Shown here: one piece after another, positions 18,992 to 28,665 of the stretch
Layout of the letters: each line of letters starts with the position of its first letter
Position numbering within the stretch: position 1 is the first letter of the stretch
Assembly: GCA_030698405.1 (NCBI GenBank)
Contig: JAUYMU010000137.1
Span: 1 to 64,000, forward strand
Source: Bacteroidota bacterium
Lineage (GTDB): Bacteria > Bacteroidota > Bacteroidia > Bacteroidales > Prolixibacteraceae
Reading direction: 5' to 3'
Length of the DNA: 64,000 nucleotides
Translations under genes and position numbers: made by a program
Notes under the pieces: model-generated
What the model saw: only the letters and a program-made list of their open reading frames with translations
Told to the model about the DNA's origin: nothing
Databases searched by the model: none

Positions 18992-19657
18992 TCAGATATT
19001 CATAAATTTCATCAATTGATCGTACCGGTCGTCATATAAGTTTTGTATGATTGACTCATCCATATAAACCGCTTTAATGTTGTAATCGTACCGCACAAAT
19101 GTCTGAATTATTGACGACAAATCCACGATATTTATTTTCAGTGTTACATCCATCATTTTCGAATCCTCTTCCTGATTGACATAAAAACTCAGAATCTTTG
19201 CATCATTGCCTTCAACTATTTGTGCAATTTGCGACAATGAATAATCGATCGAATTCAATTCCAACACAATAACTCCACCAGGCTCACGTACTGCAACCAA
19301 ATCAGCAAATTTTTGTGCCAGTTCGAACACTGTAATTACTCCACAATACTCGTGATGAAGGTCGAGTACCGGTACTGCACTTAGTTTAAGTACCGAAATA
19401 GCCGAAAAAACTTCATATATATGCTGATTGGTGTGAACATGCGGCGTAAGTAAATGCTCCACATAATCACCAACCGGTTTCTCTGCAATGTTTAAATCGT
19501 AAATAATCTTGTCTGAAATCAAACCGATTAGTTCTTTCCCATTAACCACAGGCAAATGCGAAATCCTGAATATCTCCATCCAATTGAGCGCTTTCTGACC
19601 GCTGTCAGTAAGGCGCAACGAAGGAACAACTTCAGAAAGGAGGTTTTGTGCTATCAT
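18992..19657 (-). CDS. CBS-domain pair protein
   Basis: A 221-residue protein with two CBS modules (roughly residues 5-60 and 72-125; strands [16 protein letters not shown] and [17 protein letters not shown]), which usually bind adenosyl nucleotides. The C-terminal 90 residues resemble an ACT-like regulatory fold ([18 protein letters not shown]). Position between pdxJ and nadK is conserved in Bacteroidota, which suggests a role in sensing cofactor or adenylate state, but the ligand is unknown. Divergent from pdxJ with a 67-bp shared promoter region. Confidence 0.88.
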   Translation of the reverse strand: MIAQNLLSEVVPSLRLTDSGQKALNWMEIFRISHLPVVNGKELIGLISDKIIYDLNIAEKPVGDYVEHLLTPHVHTNQHIYEVFSAISVLKLSAVPVLDLHHEYCGVITVFELAQKFADLVAVREPGGVIVLELNSIDYSLSQIAQIVEGNDAKILSFYVNQEEDSKMMDVTLKINIVDLSSIIQTFVRYDYNIKAVYMDESIIQNLYDDRYDQLMKFMNI

Positions 19658-19724
19658 CTTTTTAAGTTTTCATTATCAGCCAATCGGATCAAAAATCGTA
19701 CCTTGCGCCCATAAAATTCAGATC

Positions 19725-20438
19725 ATGACCAGACTTAGCGTAAATATAAACAAAATAGCAACATTAAGAAATTCAAGGGGCGGAACCACGCCGAGTGTTC
19801 TTGAAGCCGCGATTAATTGTCAAAATTTTGGTGCACAAGGAATTACAATTCACCCAAGACCAGATGAACGGCACATTCGAAAGCAAGATGTTTTTGACAT
19901 TAAACCTTATATTACCACTGAGTTAAATATAGAAGGCTATCCGGGCGAAGATTTTATTCAATTGGTAATAGCTGTAAAGGCAAACCAGGTAACCCTGGTT
20001 CCCGACGATCCAAATCAACTCACATCCGATCATGGTTGGGATACTATCAGGCACGCTTCGTTCCTGAAAGAAGTGATTGCACGTTTCAAGGCTGCCGGAA
20101 TCCGCACTTCAATTTTTGTCGATCCGGATATGGCAATGATCGAAGGCGCGAAAGAAACCGGCACCGACCGGATTGAGCTTTATACCGAACCATTTGCAAA
20201 GGTGTATCCCGTCGATCCGATAAAAGCGGTTGCCCCTTTCAAAGAATCTGCCAATCTTGCCCACAAACTTGGTTTGGGAATCAATGCCGGTCACGATCTA
20301 AGCCTGAAAAATCTTCGCTTTTTCAGCGACCACGTAGCATATCTCGATGAAGTTTCCATCGGGCATGCATTAATTGCTGATGCACTTTATCTGGGCATGA
20401 GAAACACCATTCAGGAATATCTTTCCTGCCTGAAATAA
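19725..20438 (+). CDS. pdxJ: pyridoxine 5'-phosphate synthase
   Basis: A 237-residue TIM-barrel enzyme of the DXP-dependent vitamin B6 pathway, joining 1-deoxyxylulose 5-phosphate with aminoacetone 3-phosphate. Recognised by [16 protein letters not shown] at the N-terminus, [13 protein letters not shown] (H43, R45, H50) and the C-terminal [15 protein letters not shown] block. An esterase gene follows 8 bp downstream, so they are probably co-transcribed. Confidence 0.96.
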   Translation: MTRLSVNINKIATLRNSRGGTTPSVLEAAINCQNFGAQGITIHPRPDERHIRKQDVFDIKPYITTELNIEGYPGEDFIQLVIAVKANQVTLVPDDPNQLTSDHGWDTIRHASFLKEVIARFKAAGIRTSIFVDPDMAMIEGAKETGTDRIELYTEPFAKVYPVDPIKAVAPFKESANLAHKLGLGINAGHDLSLKNLRFFSDHVAYLDEVSIGHALIADALYLGMRNTIQEYLSCLK

Positions 20439-20445
20439 ACTATCG

Positions 20446-21252
20446 ATGAAACTCTTTTTCAGAGAAGAAGGCGAAGGCTTTCCAATTGTTATTGTACATG
20501 GATTGTATGGATCGTCGGACAACTGGCTGACCGTGGGCAAAAAATTAAGCGCACGTTTCAAGGTATATATGATCGACCAGCGCAATCACGGACGCTCGCC
20601 AAATTCAGGGGAACACAGCTACGAATCCTTGAAAAATGATCTGGCAGATTTTTTTGATCAGCATAAAATTGAAAAAGCCATTGTGATGGGACACAGCATG
20701 GGCGGGAAAACTGCCATGTGTTTTGCTGCCGATTATCCTGAACGGATCGAAAAGCTGATCGTTGTTGATATTGCCCCAAAAAACTACTTTTTACTGAACG
20801 ACGAAAGCCAGTATTTCCTGCACAAGAACATACTGCAAGCCATGCTCGAAATCGATTTCAGCAGAATGGAATCGCGAAAAGAAGTAGAAAATTATCTGCT
20901 TCAAAAGATTGACAGTGCTCAAATCGTTCAATTTCTATTGAAAAATGTACACCGCAGCAAGGAAACCCACCATTTTGAATGGCGGTTGAATGTAAATGCA
21001 TTGTTTGACAATCTTGATGAAATCATCAGTGGCGTGAACGAAAGATGGTTTGAAGACCGGCTGCCAATTTTTAATTATCCGGTTCTGTTTATCAAGGGTG
21101 CAAAATCGAATTATATACTTCCTGAAGACGAAAAAACAATCAAACGTATTTATCCTGAAGTAATTATCAGCGAAATTCCGAATGCCGGCCACTGGCTTCA
21201 CGCCGAACAGCCGGAACTGTTTATGGAAGCGGTTCAAAAATTTTTAAAATAG
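20446..21252 (+). CDS. alpha/beta hydrolase (YbfF-like esterase)
   Basis: A 268-residue hydrolase with the oxyanion block VHGLYGSSDNW, nucleophile S84 in GHSMGGKTA, likely acid D108 in LIVVDIAP and a C-terminal His in NAGHWLHAEQPE. The set matches YbfF-type acyl esterases, whose natural substrates are uncertain. Cytoplasmic, with no signal peptide. It follows pdxJ in the same direction with an 8-bp gap; this pairing recurs in Bacteroidota but no functional link to B6 synthesis is established. Confidence 0.88.
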   Translation: MKLFFREEGEGFPIVIVHGLYGSSDNWLTVGKKLSARFKVYMIDQRNHGRSPNSGEHSYESLKNDLADFFDQHKIEKAIVMGHSMGGKTAMCFAADYPERIEKLIVVDIAPKNYFLLNDESQYFLHKNILQAMLEIDFSRMESRKEVENYLLQKIDSAQIVQFLLKNVHRSKETHHFEWRLNVNALFDNLDEIISGVNERWFEDRLPIFNYPVLFIKGAKSNYILPEDEKTIKRIYPEVIISEIPNAGHWLHAEQPELFMEAVQKFLK

Positions 21253-21264
21253 TTCAGCATCCTC

Positions 21265-22740
21265 CTACCGGTTATACTTCTTCGTTATTTCCCTTAAAAA
21301 ATGGTGGTGATTTGAACGTACCTGAGGCCAGGCAAAACGCCATGTCCAGTTTCCGGTTGCCGTTCCCGGAGTGTTCATTCGGGCTTCTGTGTCCAGCCCC
21401 AACAAATCCTGCATCGGAATCAGCGCCATCATTGCTGATGATGCCCACGCATATTCAGTCATCTGCCGAACCATTTCTTTTCCGTTGCCCTTCAAATACT
21501 TGCGGAGCATTTTACGTTCTGATTTTTCTATCGAATTAAACCAACCCAGCGTGGTATCATTGTCATGTGTTCCGGTATAAACCACAAAATTCGAGTCATA
21601 ATTGTGCGGCAAATTTTCATTCGCTGCATCCGATCCAAAAGCAAACTGAAGGATTTTCATTCCGGGAAATCCAAAATCATCCCGTAATTTTTCCACTTCA
21701 GGAGTAATAACACCCAAATCTTCAGCAATAATATTTAGTTTCCCGAACTTTTCCTTTAATTTCCTGAAAAGTTCATGGCCTTTTGCCGGAAGCCACTCTC
21801 CCACTACTGCCGTTTTTGCTTCGGCAGCTACCGACCAGAAAGATTCCAATCCGCGAAAATGATCCACCCGAACCTGATCGAACATTCGGAGGTTAAAATG
21901 AATGCGTGCCAGCCACCAGTCGAAATCGCGTTCGGCCACCCTTTCCCAATCGAACACGGGATTTCCCCAAAGCTGACCGGTCTCGCTAAAATAATCGGGT
22001 GGAACTCCGCCAACCTGGGTGGGTTTTGAATCTGAGTCGAGCAGGAAAATATCCTGATTGGCCCAAACATCGGCGCTATCGAGCGAAACATACAATGGAA
22101 TATCGCCGATGATCGAAATACCTTTCGTGTTGGCATAGGTTTTCAGTTTAAACCACTGCCTAAAAAAAATGAATTGCAGAAACCGGTGAAAATCAATCTC
22201 AACATGCAATTCTTCAAAAGCCTCCTGAAGTGCATGTTTGTCGCGGGTTACCAGTTTTTTCTTCCATGTATTCCAAACGGTTTCGCCATATTTGGATTTT
22301 AACGAACGAAACAGTGCATAATCGTCGAGCCACCACGAGTTATGACTCATAAACGCAACATATTCAAATTTGTAGCGGTCAAAATTATTTTTAAAACTGG
22401 CAAAGGCTTCGTGAAAAAGGAACATTTTCCATTCCTCAACCCTTTCGAATTCTACTTTTTTGGTTTTAAAAAGCTGATCGGTTACCGAAGCTTTTGAGAT
22501 CAAACGATCGGCCACCAATTGCTGAATATCAATAAACATCGGATCGCCTGCAAATGCAGAATAACACTGATAGGGAGAATTGCCATAACCGGTCGGGCAG
22601 AGCGGCAATATCTGCCACAACTTTTGTTTTGTTTTTGCCAGAAAATCGACAAACAAAAATGCATCTTTACCCAAACTTCCAATTCCATCGCTGCCTGGTA
22701 ATGAACTGATATGCAACAATATTCCGCTACTTCTTTCCAT
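21265..22740 (-). CDS. malQ: 4-alpha-glucanotransferase
   Basis: A 491-residue GH77 amylomaltase that transfers alpha-1,4-glucan chains during glycogen and maltodextrin metabolism. The start is the ATG at 22740 (MERSSGILLHISSLPG); the extension to 22779 has no family support. The nucleophile is D293 (VRVDHFRGLESFW), the acid/base is E340 (IIAEDLGVITPEV), and the third carboxylate is D393 (TGTHDNDTTLGW). Cytoplasmic. Length is standard. Confidence 0.95.
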   Translation of the reverse strand: MERSSGILLHISSLPGSDGIGSLGKDAFLFVDFLAKTKQKLWQILPLCPTGYGNSPYQCYSAFAGDPMFIDIQQLVADRLISKASVTDQLFKTKKVEFERVEEWKMFLFHEAFASFKNNFDRYKFEYVAFMSHNSWWLDDYALFRSLKSKYGETVWNTWKKKLVTRDKHALQEAFEELHVEIDFHRFLQFIFFRQWFKLKTYANTKGISIIGDIPLYVSLDSADVWANQDIFLLDSDSKPTQVGGVPPDYFSETGQLWGNPVFDWERVAERDFDWWLARIHFNLRMFDQVRVDHFRGLESFWSVAAEAKTAVVGEWLPAKGHELFRKLKEKFGKLNIIAEDLGVITPEVEKLRDDFGFPGMKILQFAFGSDAANENLPHNYDSNFVVYTGTHDNDTTLGWFNSIEKSERKMLRKYLKGNGKEMVRQMTEYAWASSAMMALIPMQDLLGLDTEARMNTPGTATGNWTWRFAWPQVRSNHHHFLREITKKYNR

Positions 22741-22754
22741 ATACTCTATTTTTA

Positions 22755-22819
22755 AACCACATAGGCACATAGAAAACATAGTTATTATTTTTCTATGTGA
22801 ACTATGTGTCTATGTGGTT
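22755..22819 (+). repeat. 65-bp palindromic dispersed element, copy 1
   Basis: Begins AACCACATAGGCACATAG and ends CTATGTGTCTATGTGGTT, forming an imperfect palindrome. Its reverse complement differs from 62204-62268 at only 2 of 65 positions. Confidence 0.9.
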
Positions 22820-22830
22820 ATAATTTATTT

Positions 22831-22915
22831 TTTAATTGCCACAAGGAACCCGCCATCCCGAATGCCCGGGATCATTTCTTTGTGTGAGAAATAATTCTAA
22901 TGGCTCGTTTCATAA
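22831..22915. repeat. dispersed intergenic repeat, related to 43778-43850
   Basis: Contains TTAATTGCCACAAGGAACC, CGCCA, a CCCG..CGGG hairpin, a TTTCTTTGTGT block and ATGGCTCGTTTCA in the same order as the 43.8-kb copy. It abuts the 3' end of the oxidoreductase gene. Confidence 0.6.
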
Positions 22916-24007
22916 CTATTGAATTAAATTACGGTAAGCCTTCAGGAAACCGGCTGTTTCCCGGACTATTCGCTGAACAGCCAAACCGTGTTTAAGTTCA
23001 GGCACAAAGGCTTTTACATCGTTGCCACCCAAAAAGATATAATGCGCATGAATCATCGACCGCAACCAGCCCGGCGGAACATGGCCGGAAGGAAAACTGG
23101 TTAAAGGCAAATAATTGCTTCCAACAACCTGACGAGTCCACTGTCCGGTTTCTTCAAGATAGTATTCGAAGAAATCAACCGAATGCGACGAATACCTCAG
23201 CATTCCCTTTTCAGCATAAATTTCGAGCGAAACCAGATCGCCGGTACCCGAACTGATCCGACTGGCCGACATTGTTCCGGCTGCATAATTTTCAGGATGA
23301 ACCAGCGACAAAGAACTGAATAAATCTGAATCTTCGGGAACATCTTCAAAACGGCCAGCCTGAAAAGCGCTTGTAATTTGCAGGTTTTCGCCCAGAAAAG
23401 CCATCAGCAAACTGATTCCGTGCGAACCCAAATCGGCCATTGCACCACCATCGGGAGCAGGAGTTAATCGGGTTACACGTTTTTCGCGGTACGCCTGCTG
23501 CAAATAATCGCCATGATAATATTTCAGGTCGAAATGAATCGGTTTTCCAAGTTTTCCGGAGTGCCAGAAAGCCAAAGCCTCACGCACCGAAGCTGTCTGC
23601 AAATACTGAAATCCAACCTGAATAACTTTTCCTGATTCAACCGCAATTTTAGCCATTTGCTGCTCTTCCTCCAGATTTGAACAAACCGGCTTTTCAATGT
23701 AAATCCGTTTGACAGAAGGCATTTGAAGCGCCAATTTCAGGTGCTCAAAATGAACCTTGTTGGAACCTAAAATCAGCGCTGTATTGATTTCTGAATTGAT
23801 TTTGAATTCTTCAATGGAAAGCGATTTCTTAAAATTGAACTTTTCAGCGAAAGCATCGCGACTTTCCTTACGGGCCGAACAAACAGCTTCAAACACAATT
23901 TCAGGAACTTCAGGATAAAAATACCTGAGCGAATTCAGCGCAAAAGCATGCGCCCGCGCTATTCCGCCAGCCCCTAAAAAACCAATAACCATTTTTTCTG
24001 GATTCAT
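22916..24007 (-). CDS. Gfo/Idh/MocA family oxidoreductase
   Basis: A 363-residue NAD(P)-dependent oxidoreductase. The start at 24007 (MNPEKMVIGFLGAGGIARAHA) begins right before the Rossmann glycine motif; the open frame continues upstream for 129 codons only because the satellite array there lacks stops. The EKP motif (IYIEKPVCSNLEEE) and a C-terminal DGGAMADLGSHGISLL block are typical. Family members act on sugars, inositols or other polyols; the substrate here is unknown. It may work with the neighbouring GH51 and malQ genes in sugar metabolism, though the intervening array makes co-transcription uncertain. Confidence 0.88.
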   Translation of the reverse strand: MNPEKMVIGFLGAGGIARAHAFALNSLRYFYPEVPEIVFEAVCSARKESRDAFAEKFNFKKSLSIEEFKINSEINTALILGSNKVHFEHLKLALQMPSVKRIYIEKPVCSNLEEEQQMAKIAVESGKVIQVGFQYLQTASVREALAFWHSGKLGKPIHFDLKYYHGDYLQQAYREKRVTRLTPAPDGGAMADLGSHGISLLMAFLGENLQITSAFQAGRFEDVPEDSDLFSSLSLVHPENYAAGTMSASRISSGTGDLVSLEIYAEKGMLRYSSHSVDFFEYYLEETGQWTRQVVGSNYLPLTSFPSGHVPPGWLRSMIHAHYIFLGGNDVKAFVPELKHGLAVQRIVRETAGFLKAYRNLIQ

Positions 24008-24073
24008 AAAATAAGTTCTGCATTTGGAGATTTCAAAATTAAGCGATTTAGTGAGAGTTTTGAAAATTATTTT

Positions 24074-24366
24074 GAGGGATTGAAAAAGATTGAAGGGATT
24101 GAAGGGATTGAAGGGATTGAAGGGATTGAAGGGATTGAGGAAGATTGATGGGATTGATGGGATTGATGGGATTGATGGGATTGAGGGATTGAAAAAGATT
24201 GAAGGGATTGAAGGGATTGAAGGGATTGAGGGGATTGAAAAAGATTGATGGGATTGAGGGATTGAAAAAGATTGAAAAAGATTGAAGGGATTGAAGGGAT
24301 TGAGGAAGATTGATGGGATTGAGGAAGATTGATGGGATTGATGGGATTGATGGGATTGACTGATTG
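24074..24366. repeat. decamer satellite array (GGGATTGAAG type)
   Basis: About 29 tandem copies of a 10-bp unit, RRGATTGANR, mainly GGGATTGAAG, GGGATTGATG and AAGATTGAAA, in locally homogeneous blocks. Because 10 is not a multiple of 3, each frame cycles through 10 codons. Two reverse frames lack stops and give spurious ORFs rich in PSI, NPF and SHQ triplets. It sits about 65 bp upstream of the oxidoreductase start, in its promoter or leader region. Confidence 0.95.
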
Positions 24367-24468
24367 AAACTAAAAATGGCCGGACTGCTTTCACAATTTG
24401 GCCATTTTACAATAATCATTTCCGTCGGCTAAAGCCAGACGGCAAAGGATATTTTCTCTATTTACAGA

Positions 24469-26013
24469 TTATTCGAGCTCTAAAACTACTACTGATTTAG
24501 AAGGAATACTCACTTCCAACTTGCTGTCAGATAGTTTCTTTGCATTTTTAAATGCAACAGGTTTTACAGCTTCAGGCTTGTCGAATGTATTGACAGCATT
24601 GAAGGCGGCAGCAGTTAATACTGTTCCTGAATTGATTTCTGTAAACCCTTTTCCTGAAAGATTGATCTCCAGTTTTATCTCTTTGTTTGGGTTCAGGTTG
24701 CTAAGGGTAACATGGATTTTTCCGTTTTTGTCAACCGATGCAGAGCTGCTGATGGCAGGAATCTGATCGTTTCCCAGTTTGTATTGCTCGCAAAACAGGC
24801 TCGATGGCAGCAAAGTTGCATCCTGGTGCACATTGTACATTTTGAAAACATGATAAGTTGGTGTAAGCACCATTTTGTTTCCTTCAGTTAAAATCATTGC
24901 CTGCAATACATTTACGATCTGCGCAATATTGGCCATTTTTACACGATCGGCATGTTTATTCAGAATATCAAGAGTTGTTGAAGCAATCAAAGCATCGCGC
25001 ATCGAATTTTGCTGAAAAAGGTGACCGGGAATAGTTCCGGGTTCAACATCAGTCCAGATTCCCCACTCGTCAACAAGCAAATCAACGCGTTTATCTCTGT
25101 CGTACTGATCCATAATAGATGAATGTTTACTCACCAACTCATCCATGTACAAACCCTTTTTCAGTCCGTTGAAATACAATTCTTCGCCAAAACCAGTTGC
25201 TGCCGATTTATTGTTCCAGCCTTCGCCGGCAATCGTATAATAATGCAGCGACAAACCATCCATGTTGTTACGGCCTTTTTCCATCAGCACTTTGGTCCAG
25301 TTAAAATCGCTTCCGTTCGAACCACAACCAATACGGTCGAATTTATCGCCACCATACATTTTTGCATAATTGGAAAACTGCCTCATCAGGTCAGCATAAA
25401 ACTCAGGAGTCATATCACCACCGCAACCCCAGCTTTCGTTGCCAATACCAAGAAATTTTACATCCCATGGTTTATCGCGGCCATTTTTCCGGCGGAGGTT
25501 GGCCATCGGAACATCATCATCCGAAGTCATGTATTCGATCCATTCTACCATTTCAACCACAGTTCCTGAACCAACATTGGCTGAGATGTATGGATCACAT
25601 TTCAGTAATTCACAAAGATCGAGAAATTCGTTGGTACCAAAACTATTGTCTTCAACGGTTCCTCCCCAGAATACATTTTTAATTTGCGGACGCTGGTTCA
25701 GTGGGCCAATACCGTCTTTCCAATGATAAGTATCTGCAAAACAACCTCCCGGCCAGCGAAGTACCGGAACTTTCAATGCCTGAAGCGCTTCAAGTATGTC
25801 TTTGCGGTAACCGTTTACATTCGGAATCGGAGAATCTTTACCTACCCAAATTCCATCGTAAATACAACGGCCAAGATGTTCGGCAAACTGACCGTAAATG
25901 TTTTTATTGATCTGGGTTTTCCCCCCGGCAACATCAATCGAAAGTACATTGACCTGAGCTTTTACCGTAAAAGCAGCAAGCAGAATAAACAGAAATAAAG
26001 AGATCTTCTTCAT
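24469..26013 (-). CDS. exported GH51 alpha-L-arabinofuranosidase
   Basis: A 514-residue glycoside hydrolase removing alpha-L-arabinofuranosyl groups from plant or microbial polysaccharides and oligosaccharides. It has a signal peptide ([20 protein letters not shown]), the opening [23 protein letters not shown] typical of GH51, the acid/base E193 in [11 protein letters not shown] and the probable nucleophile E316 in [11 protein letters not shown]-terminal beta domain follows from about residue 400. Periplasmic by inference. No SusC/D pair is adjacent. Confidence 0.92.
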   Translation of the reverse strand: MKKISLFLFILLAAFTVKAQVNVLSIDVAGGKTQINKNIYGQFAEHLGRCIYDGIWVGKDSPIPNVNGYRKDILEALQALKVPVLRWPGGCFADTYHWKDGIGPLNQRPQIKNVFWGGTVEDNSFGTNEFLDLCELLKCDPYISANVGSGTVVEMVEWIEYMTSDDDVPMANLRRKNGRDKPWDVKFLGIGNESWGCGGDMTPEFYADLMRQFSNYAKMYGGDKFDRIGCGSNGSDFNWTKVLMEKGRNNMDGLSLHYYTIAGEGWNNKSAATGFGEELYFNGLKKGLYMDELVSKHSSIMDQYDRDKRVDLLVDEWGIWTDVEPGTIPGHLFQQNSMRDALIASTTLDILNKHADRVKMANIAQIVNVLQAMILTEGNKMVLTPTYHVFKMYNVHQDATLLPSSLFCEQYKLGNDQIPAISSSASVDKNGKIHVTLSNLNPNKEIKLEINLSGKGFTEINSGTVLTAAAFNAVNTFDKPEAVKPVAFKNAKKLSDSKLEVSIPSKSVVVLELE

Positions 26014-26132
26014 GTTGAGTAATTTTATTGGTTATATATTAGTTTTCAAGTTCAGAACTCAAAACAACAAAAAAATAATTGTCTTTCAAACACTTTATTT
26101 TTTATAACACAAAAAAAGTATCAACATAGGTA

Positions 26133-27365
26133 TTAATTGTTGCTGTTGGTGTATTCATTTAACGCGAATTCTTCAATGGCGGTGAGCAAAAGTCCATTAT
26201 ATGGGGCAAATTTCTCTTTCCTTTTCTGAATAAATGAAAAACTGAACGGTGAGTGATTTTCCATTTCGAATACATACTTTTCAGTATAATAATCTGGATT
26301 TTGCGCGATGGCTTCGATGATAAAAAGATCCATACTTTTTCGCATCAACGATTGAAATACATCAATTTGCTGACCTCCAAAAAGTGGCAGGCTTTTCATA
26401 ACCTGCTCGCCAAACCAGTAAGTTTTGTTTAGCCTGGTATCCAACAACTGATTACTTCCTGAAAAAACCGTTTTCAAACCGGCAGCCTGATCTTCATTAA
26501 CATCCTGAATATCATCCAATAATTGCAAATATGCGCCGTACCCAAACAGAAAGTGTTCCTGATCTTTACTAAGCCGGCCAGCAACAAGATAACCGTCGGC
26601 CAAAACCGATGCACCACCTTTTGCAATACATATCTTTAGAATTTCGGTTTCAGAAAGAGCATCGCCAGAATGAATTAAATACATGCTTTGCGTTTGGGCC
26701 TGATGTATTGCAAGTAAACTCTGGTAAACTTCAGGATAACCTGATCGCGGATATTCATCTTCAATCATCGATACCAAACTAAAAATGGTTTGTTCAGCCG
26801 AATTGTTCGGCTCCGGATGTTCACCATTCAAACGCAAATAAAAATTATTGCTGAAAATCAACTTGTCAGATGAGCTAATCGTAGGATTATCAATCAGATT
26901 GTCGGTATATGGGTACAACAAACTATAAGCAAACATAGACGGGGTTTGCCGGATCGGTAACCCCAAAACAATTTGCAATCCATTCATAATCCACATATTC
27001 CGGCAAGCCTGAAAAATATCGTGAAATGTCAAAGTTGGATCGAACCGTCTTGCCTTTCTTACAAATTGCCGTGTAACCTCAGTTAATTCGTCTGAGAACA
27101 TTACCTGAAGTTGTATTTGGGTAAAGTCGAGCCCATCCCTGAAAAAAGTTCGTGTATTTTCAAAAAACAATCGTTCGTCCTTTTCATTGAAATTCTTCCG
27201 GGTTAACTTTCCATTTCTGACGACTTTTACCGACTGAATGTACTTATCAAGAATTTCTTCACGCGATTGCTTCTCGTTATGGTTGAATTTTTGGGCTATA
27301 AATGGAAAATCAGATTTGCTGTCTTCCCAAAATACAGCATAATCTTCAAGATACTTTTGAATCAT
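26133..27365 (-). CDS. class 1 isoprenoid biosynthesis-type enzyme
   Basis: A 410-residue all-helical protein with two Asp-rich motifs of the trans-prenyltransferase/terpene synthase fold: DNLID at residues 155-159 (SLLYPYTDNLIDNP) and DDIQD at 284-288 (YLQLLDDIQDVNED). Spacing of about 130 residues fits metal-binding motifs facing each other across an active site. It does not look like standard chain-elongating synthases (no FARM/SARM blocks nearby), so product and substrate are unknown; a squalene/phytoene-like or terpene-type reaction is possible. Transcribed alone, with the tRNA-Leu gene divergent. Confidence 0.7.
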   Translation of the reverse strand: MIQKYLEDYAVFWEDSKSDFPFIAQKFNHNEKQSREEILDKYIQSVKVVRNGKLTRKNFNEKDERLFFENTRTFFRDGLDFTQIQLQVMFSDELTEVTRQFVRKARRFDPTLTFHDIFQACRNMWIMNGLQIVLGLPIRQTPSMFAYSLLYPYTDNLIDNPTISSSDKLIFSNNFYLRLNGEHPEPNNSAEQTIFSLVSMIEDEYPRSGYPEVYQSLLAIHQAQTQSMYLIHSGDALSETEILKICIAKGGASVLADGYLVAGRLSKDQEHFLFGYGAYLQLLDDIQDVNEDQAAGLKTVFSGSNQLLDTRLNKTYWFGEQVMKSLPLFGGQQIDVFQSLMRKSMDLFIIEAIAQNPDYYTEKYVFEMENHSPFSFSFIQKRKEKFAPYNGLLLTAIEEFALNEYTNSNN

Positions 27366-27591
27366 TGCGAACCGGATTTAATTGTTCGGGCAAAAAGAAA
27401 CATTTATATTCACTGAAGCACAACAAAAACGGCTAATTGCTGAATTCCGCCGATAAACGAACCTGACGGATCTAATCTACATGTCGGGAGAATCAAAGTC
27501 TGTATCAAAAATAATTCAAAATAGCACAACAAAACAATCTTCAAATTGATAAATGTTTTTATATTTGCAGCGCTTTAAAAGAAAAGCAAAT

Positions 27592-27675
27592 GCCCGGATG
27601 GTGAAATTGGTAGACACGCTAGTTTCAGGGACTAGTGATCGCAAGGTTGTGCAAGTTCGAGTCTTGTTCCGGGCA
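27592..27675 (+). tRNA. tRNA-Leu (anticodon CAG)
   Basis: Acceptor GCCCGGA pairs with TCCGGGC, discriminator A at 27675. The D-loop has GGTAGAC, the anticodon stem CTAGT/ACTAG encloses TTCAGGG with CAG at 27626-27628, a long variable arm (TGATCGCAAGGTTGT) marks a class II tRNA, and the T arm is GCAAG-TTCGAGT-CTTGT. CCA is not encoded. Confidence 0.97.
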
Positions 27676-27691
27676 CTTTAAGGAAAATTAC

Positions 27692-27726
27692 AACCGCTGA
27701 AGACATTGATCTTCAGCGGTTTTTTT
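27692..27726 (+). terminator. terminator of tRNA-Leu
   Basis: ACCGCTGAAGA and TCTTCAGCGGT with a short loop, followed by seven T's. Confidence 0.9.
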
Positions 27727-28061
27727 AGCTTATCTCTCACAATATTCATTCATCACAAATAATTACAAATTAGAATTCGGTTTTTCTCCACTTCTAATTC
27801 ATCTTCTTCCTGCGGCACGATCTTTGACAATGACCATTCATCATAAATTAAATGAGAAGTATGAATTTCAAACAGCCGCTGAAGGTATTTCAATGTTAAC
27901 TTTATGGCAAATAGAAATCCCGGTTATTATCCACAGAAAGACCTTGTGGTCAGGAGTTCCCTGAAAAAGTATGAATTATGTAATTCATATACATAGCATT
28001 GCATTAGTGATTTAAATTATACATCTTTGCAAATATCCAACTAATAAAAAAACAAAATCAA
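27727..28061 (+). promoter_or_regulatory. gene-free leader of the AraC-type gene, weak operator candidate
   Basis: A 335-bp gap. It contains GAATTATGTAA (27973-27983) and, 21 bp on, CATTGCATTAG, resembling the two half-sites of the shared stress element, with CTTTG at 28025-28029. The spacing to TTTG is 21 rather than 26 bp, so this is at most a degenerate or differently arranged site, perhaps for autoregulation. Nothing else is visible. Confidence 0.3.
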
Positions 28062-28634
28062 TTGAAATTATATATTAAATACATGGTCAGCAACCGTTGC
28101 AAAGTCGCGGTAAAAGAAGAGTTGAAAAAACTTGGGCTGCATTACATGCTGGTTGATTTAGGAGAAGTTGAGATCATGGAGAATATCTCTGACGAGGTTC
28201 GTGAACAAGTGAAAATTGGATTGCTCAACTCCGGGTTTGAACTAATGGATGACAAACGTTCGGTATTGATTGAAAGGATAAAGAACACGATTATTGAAAT
28301 GATCCATCATTCGAACGAAGTAATTAAAACAAATTTCTCCATTTTTTTAAGCGAAAAATTAAACTACGATTATACTTATCTGGCCAATTTATTTTCTGAA
28401 GTTCAGGGAACCACCATTGAGCAATTCATTATCTCTCACAAAATTGAAAAGATTAAAGAATTGATTATTTACGGAGAACTGAACATTACCGAAATTGCAT
28501 GGAAAATGAATTACAGCAGCGTAGCCCACCTTTCCAACCAATTTAAAAAAATGACAGGACTCTCCCCTTCTCATTTTAAACAACTGAAAGAAAAAAGACG
28601 CAGCCCGATTGACGAGATTGGGAATATTAAATAA
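28062..28634 (+). CDS. AraC-type regulator with HMA-like N-terminal domain
   Basis: A 190-residue protein. The TTG start at 28062 (MKLYIKYMVSNRCK) is chosen because the paralogue at 63065 starts at the matching residue with ATG; the next ATG at 28083 would cut the first strand. Residues 1-65 look like a beta-alpha-beta-beta-alpha-beta heavy-metal-associated fold, with MVSNRC in the place of MxCxxC. Residues about 85-180 are an AraC/XylS helix-turn-helix pair (LNYDYTYLANLFSEVQGTTIEQFI, LNITEIAWKMNYSSVAHLSNQFKKMTG - read as two segments). The hybrid-kinase gene follows by 31 bp, so regulator and kinase are probably one operon. Leading candidate to bind the 21-bp-period elements; this is inference. 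Confidence 0.8.
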   Translation: MKLYIKYMVSNRCKVAVKEELKKLGLHYMLVDLGEVEIMENISDEVREQVKIGLLNSGFELMDDKRSVLIERIKNTIIEMIHHSNEVIKTNFSIFLSEKLNYDYTYLANLFSEVQGTTIEQFIISHKIEKIKELIIYGELNITEIAWKMNYSSVAHLSNQFKKMTGLSPSHFKQLKEKRRSPIDEIGNIK

Positions 28635-28665
28635 TTGAAACAAAAGGCATTACAGAAGGACTAAA

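Noticed and set aside
24074-24366. CRISPR array
   Set aside because: Units are 10 bp without spacers and there are no cas genes.
24048-24419. Proline/serine/asparagine-rich ORFs over the decamer array
   Set aside because: They exist only because the satellite has no stops in two reverse frames.
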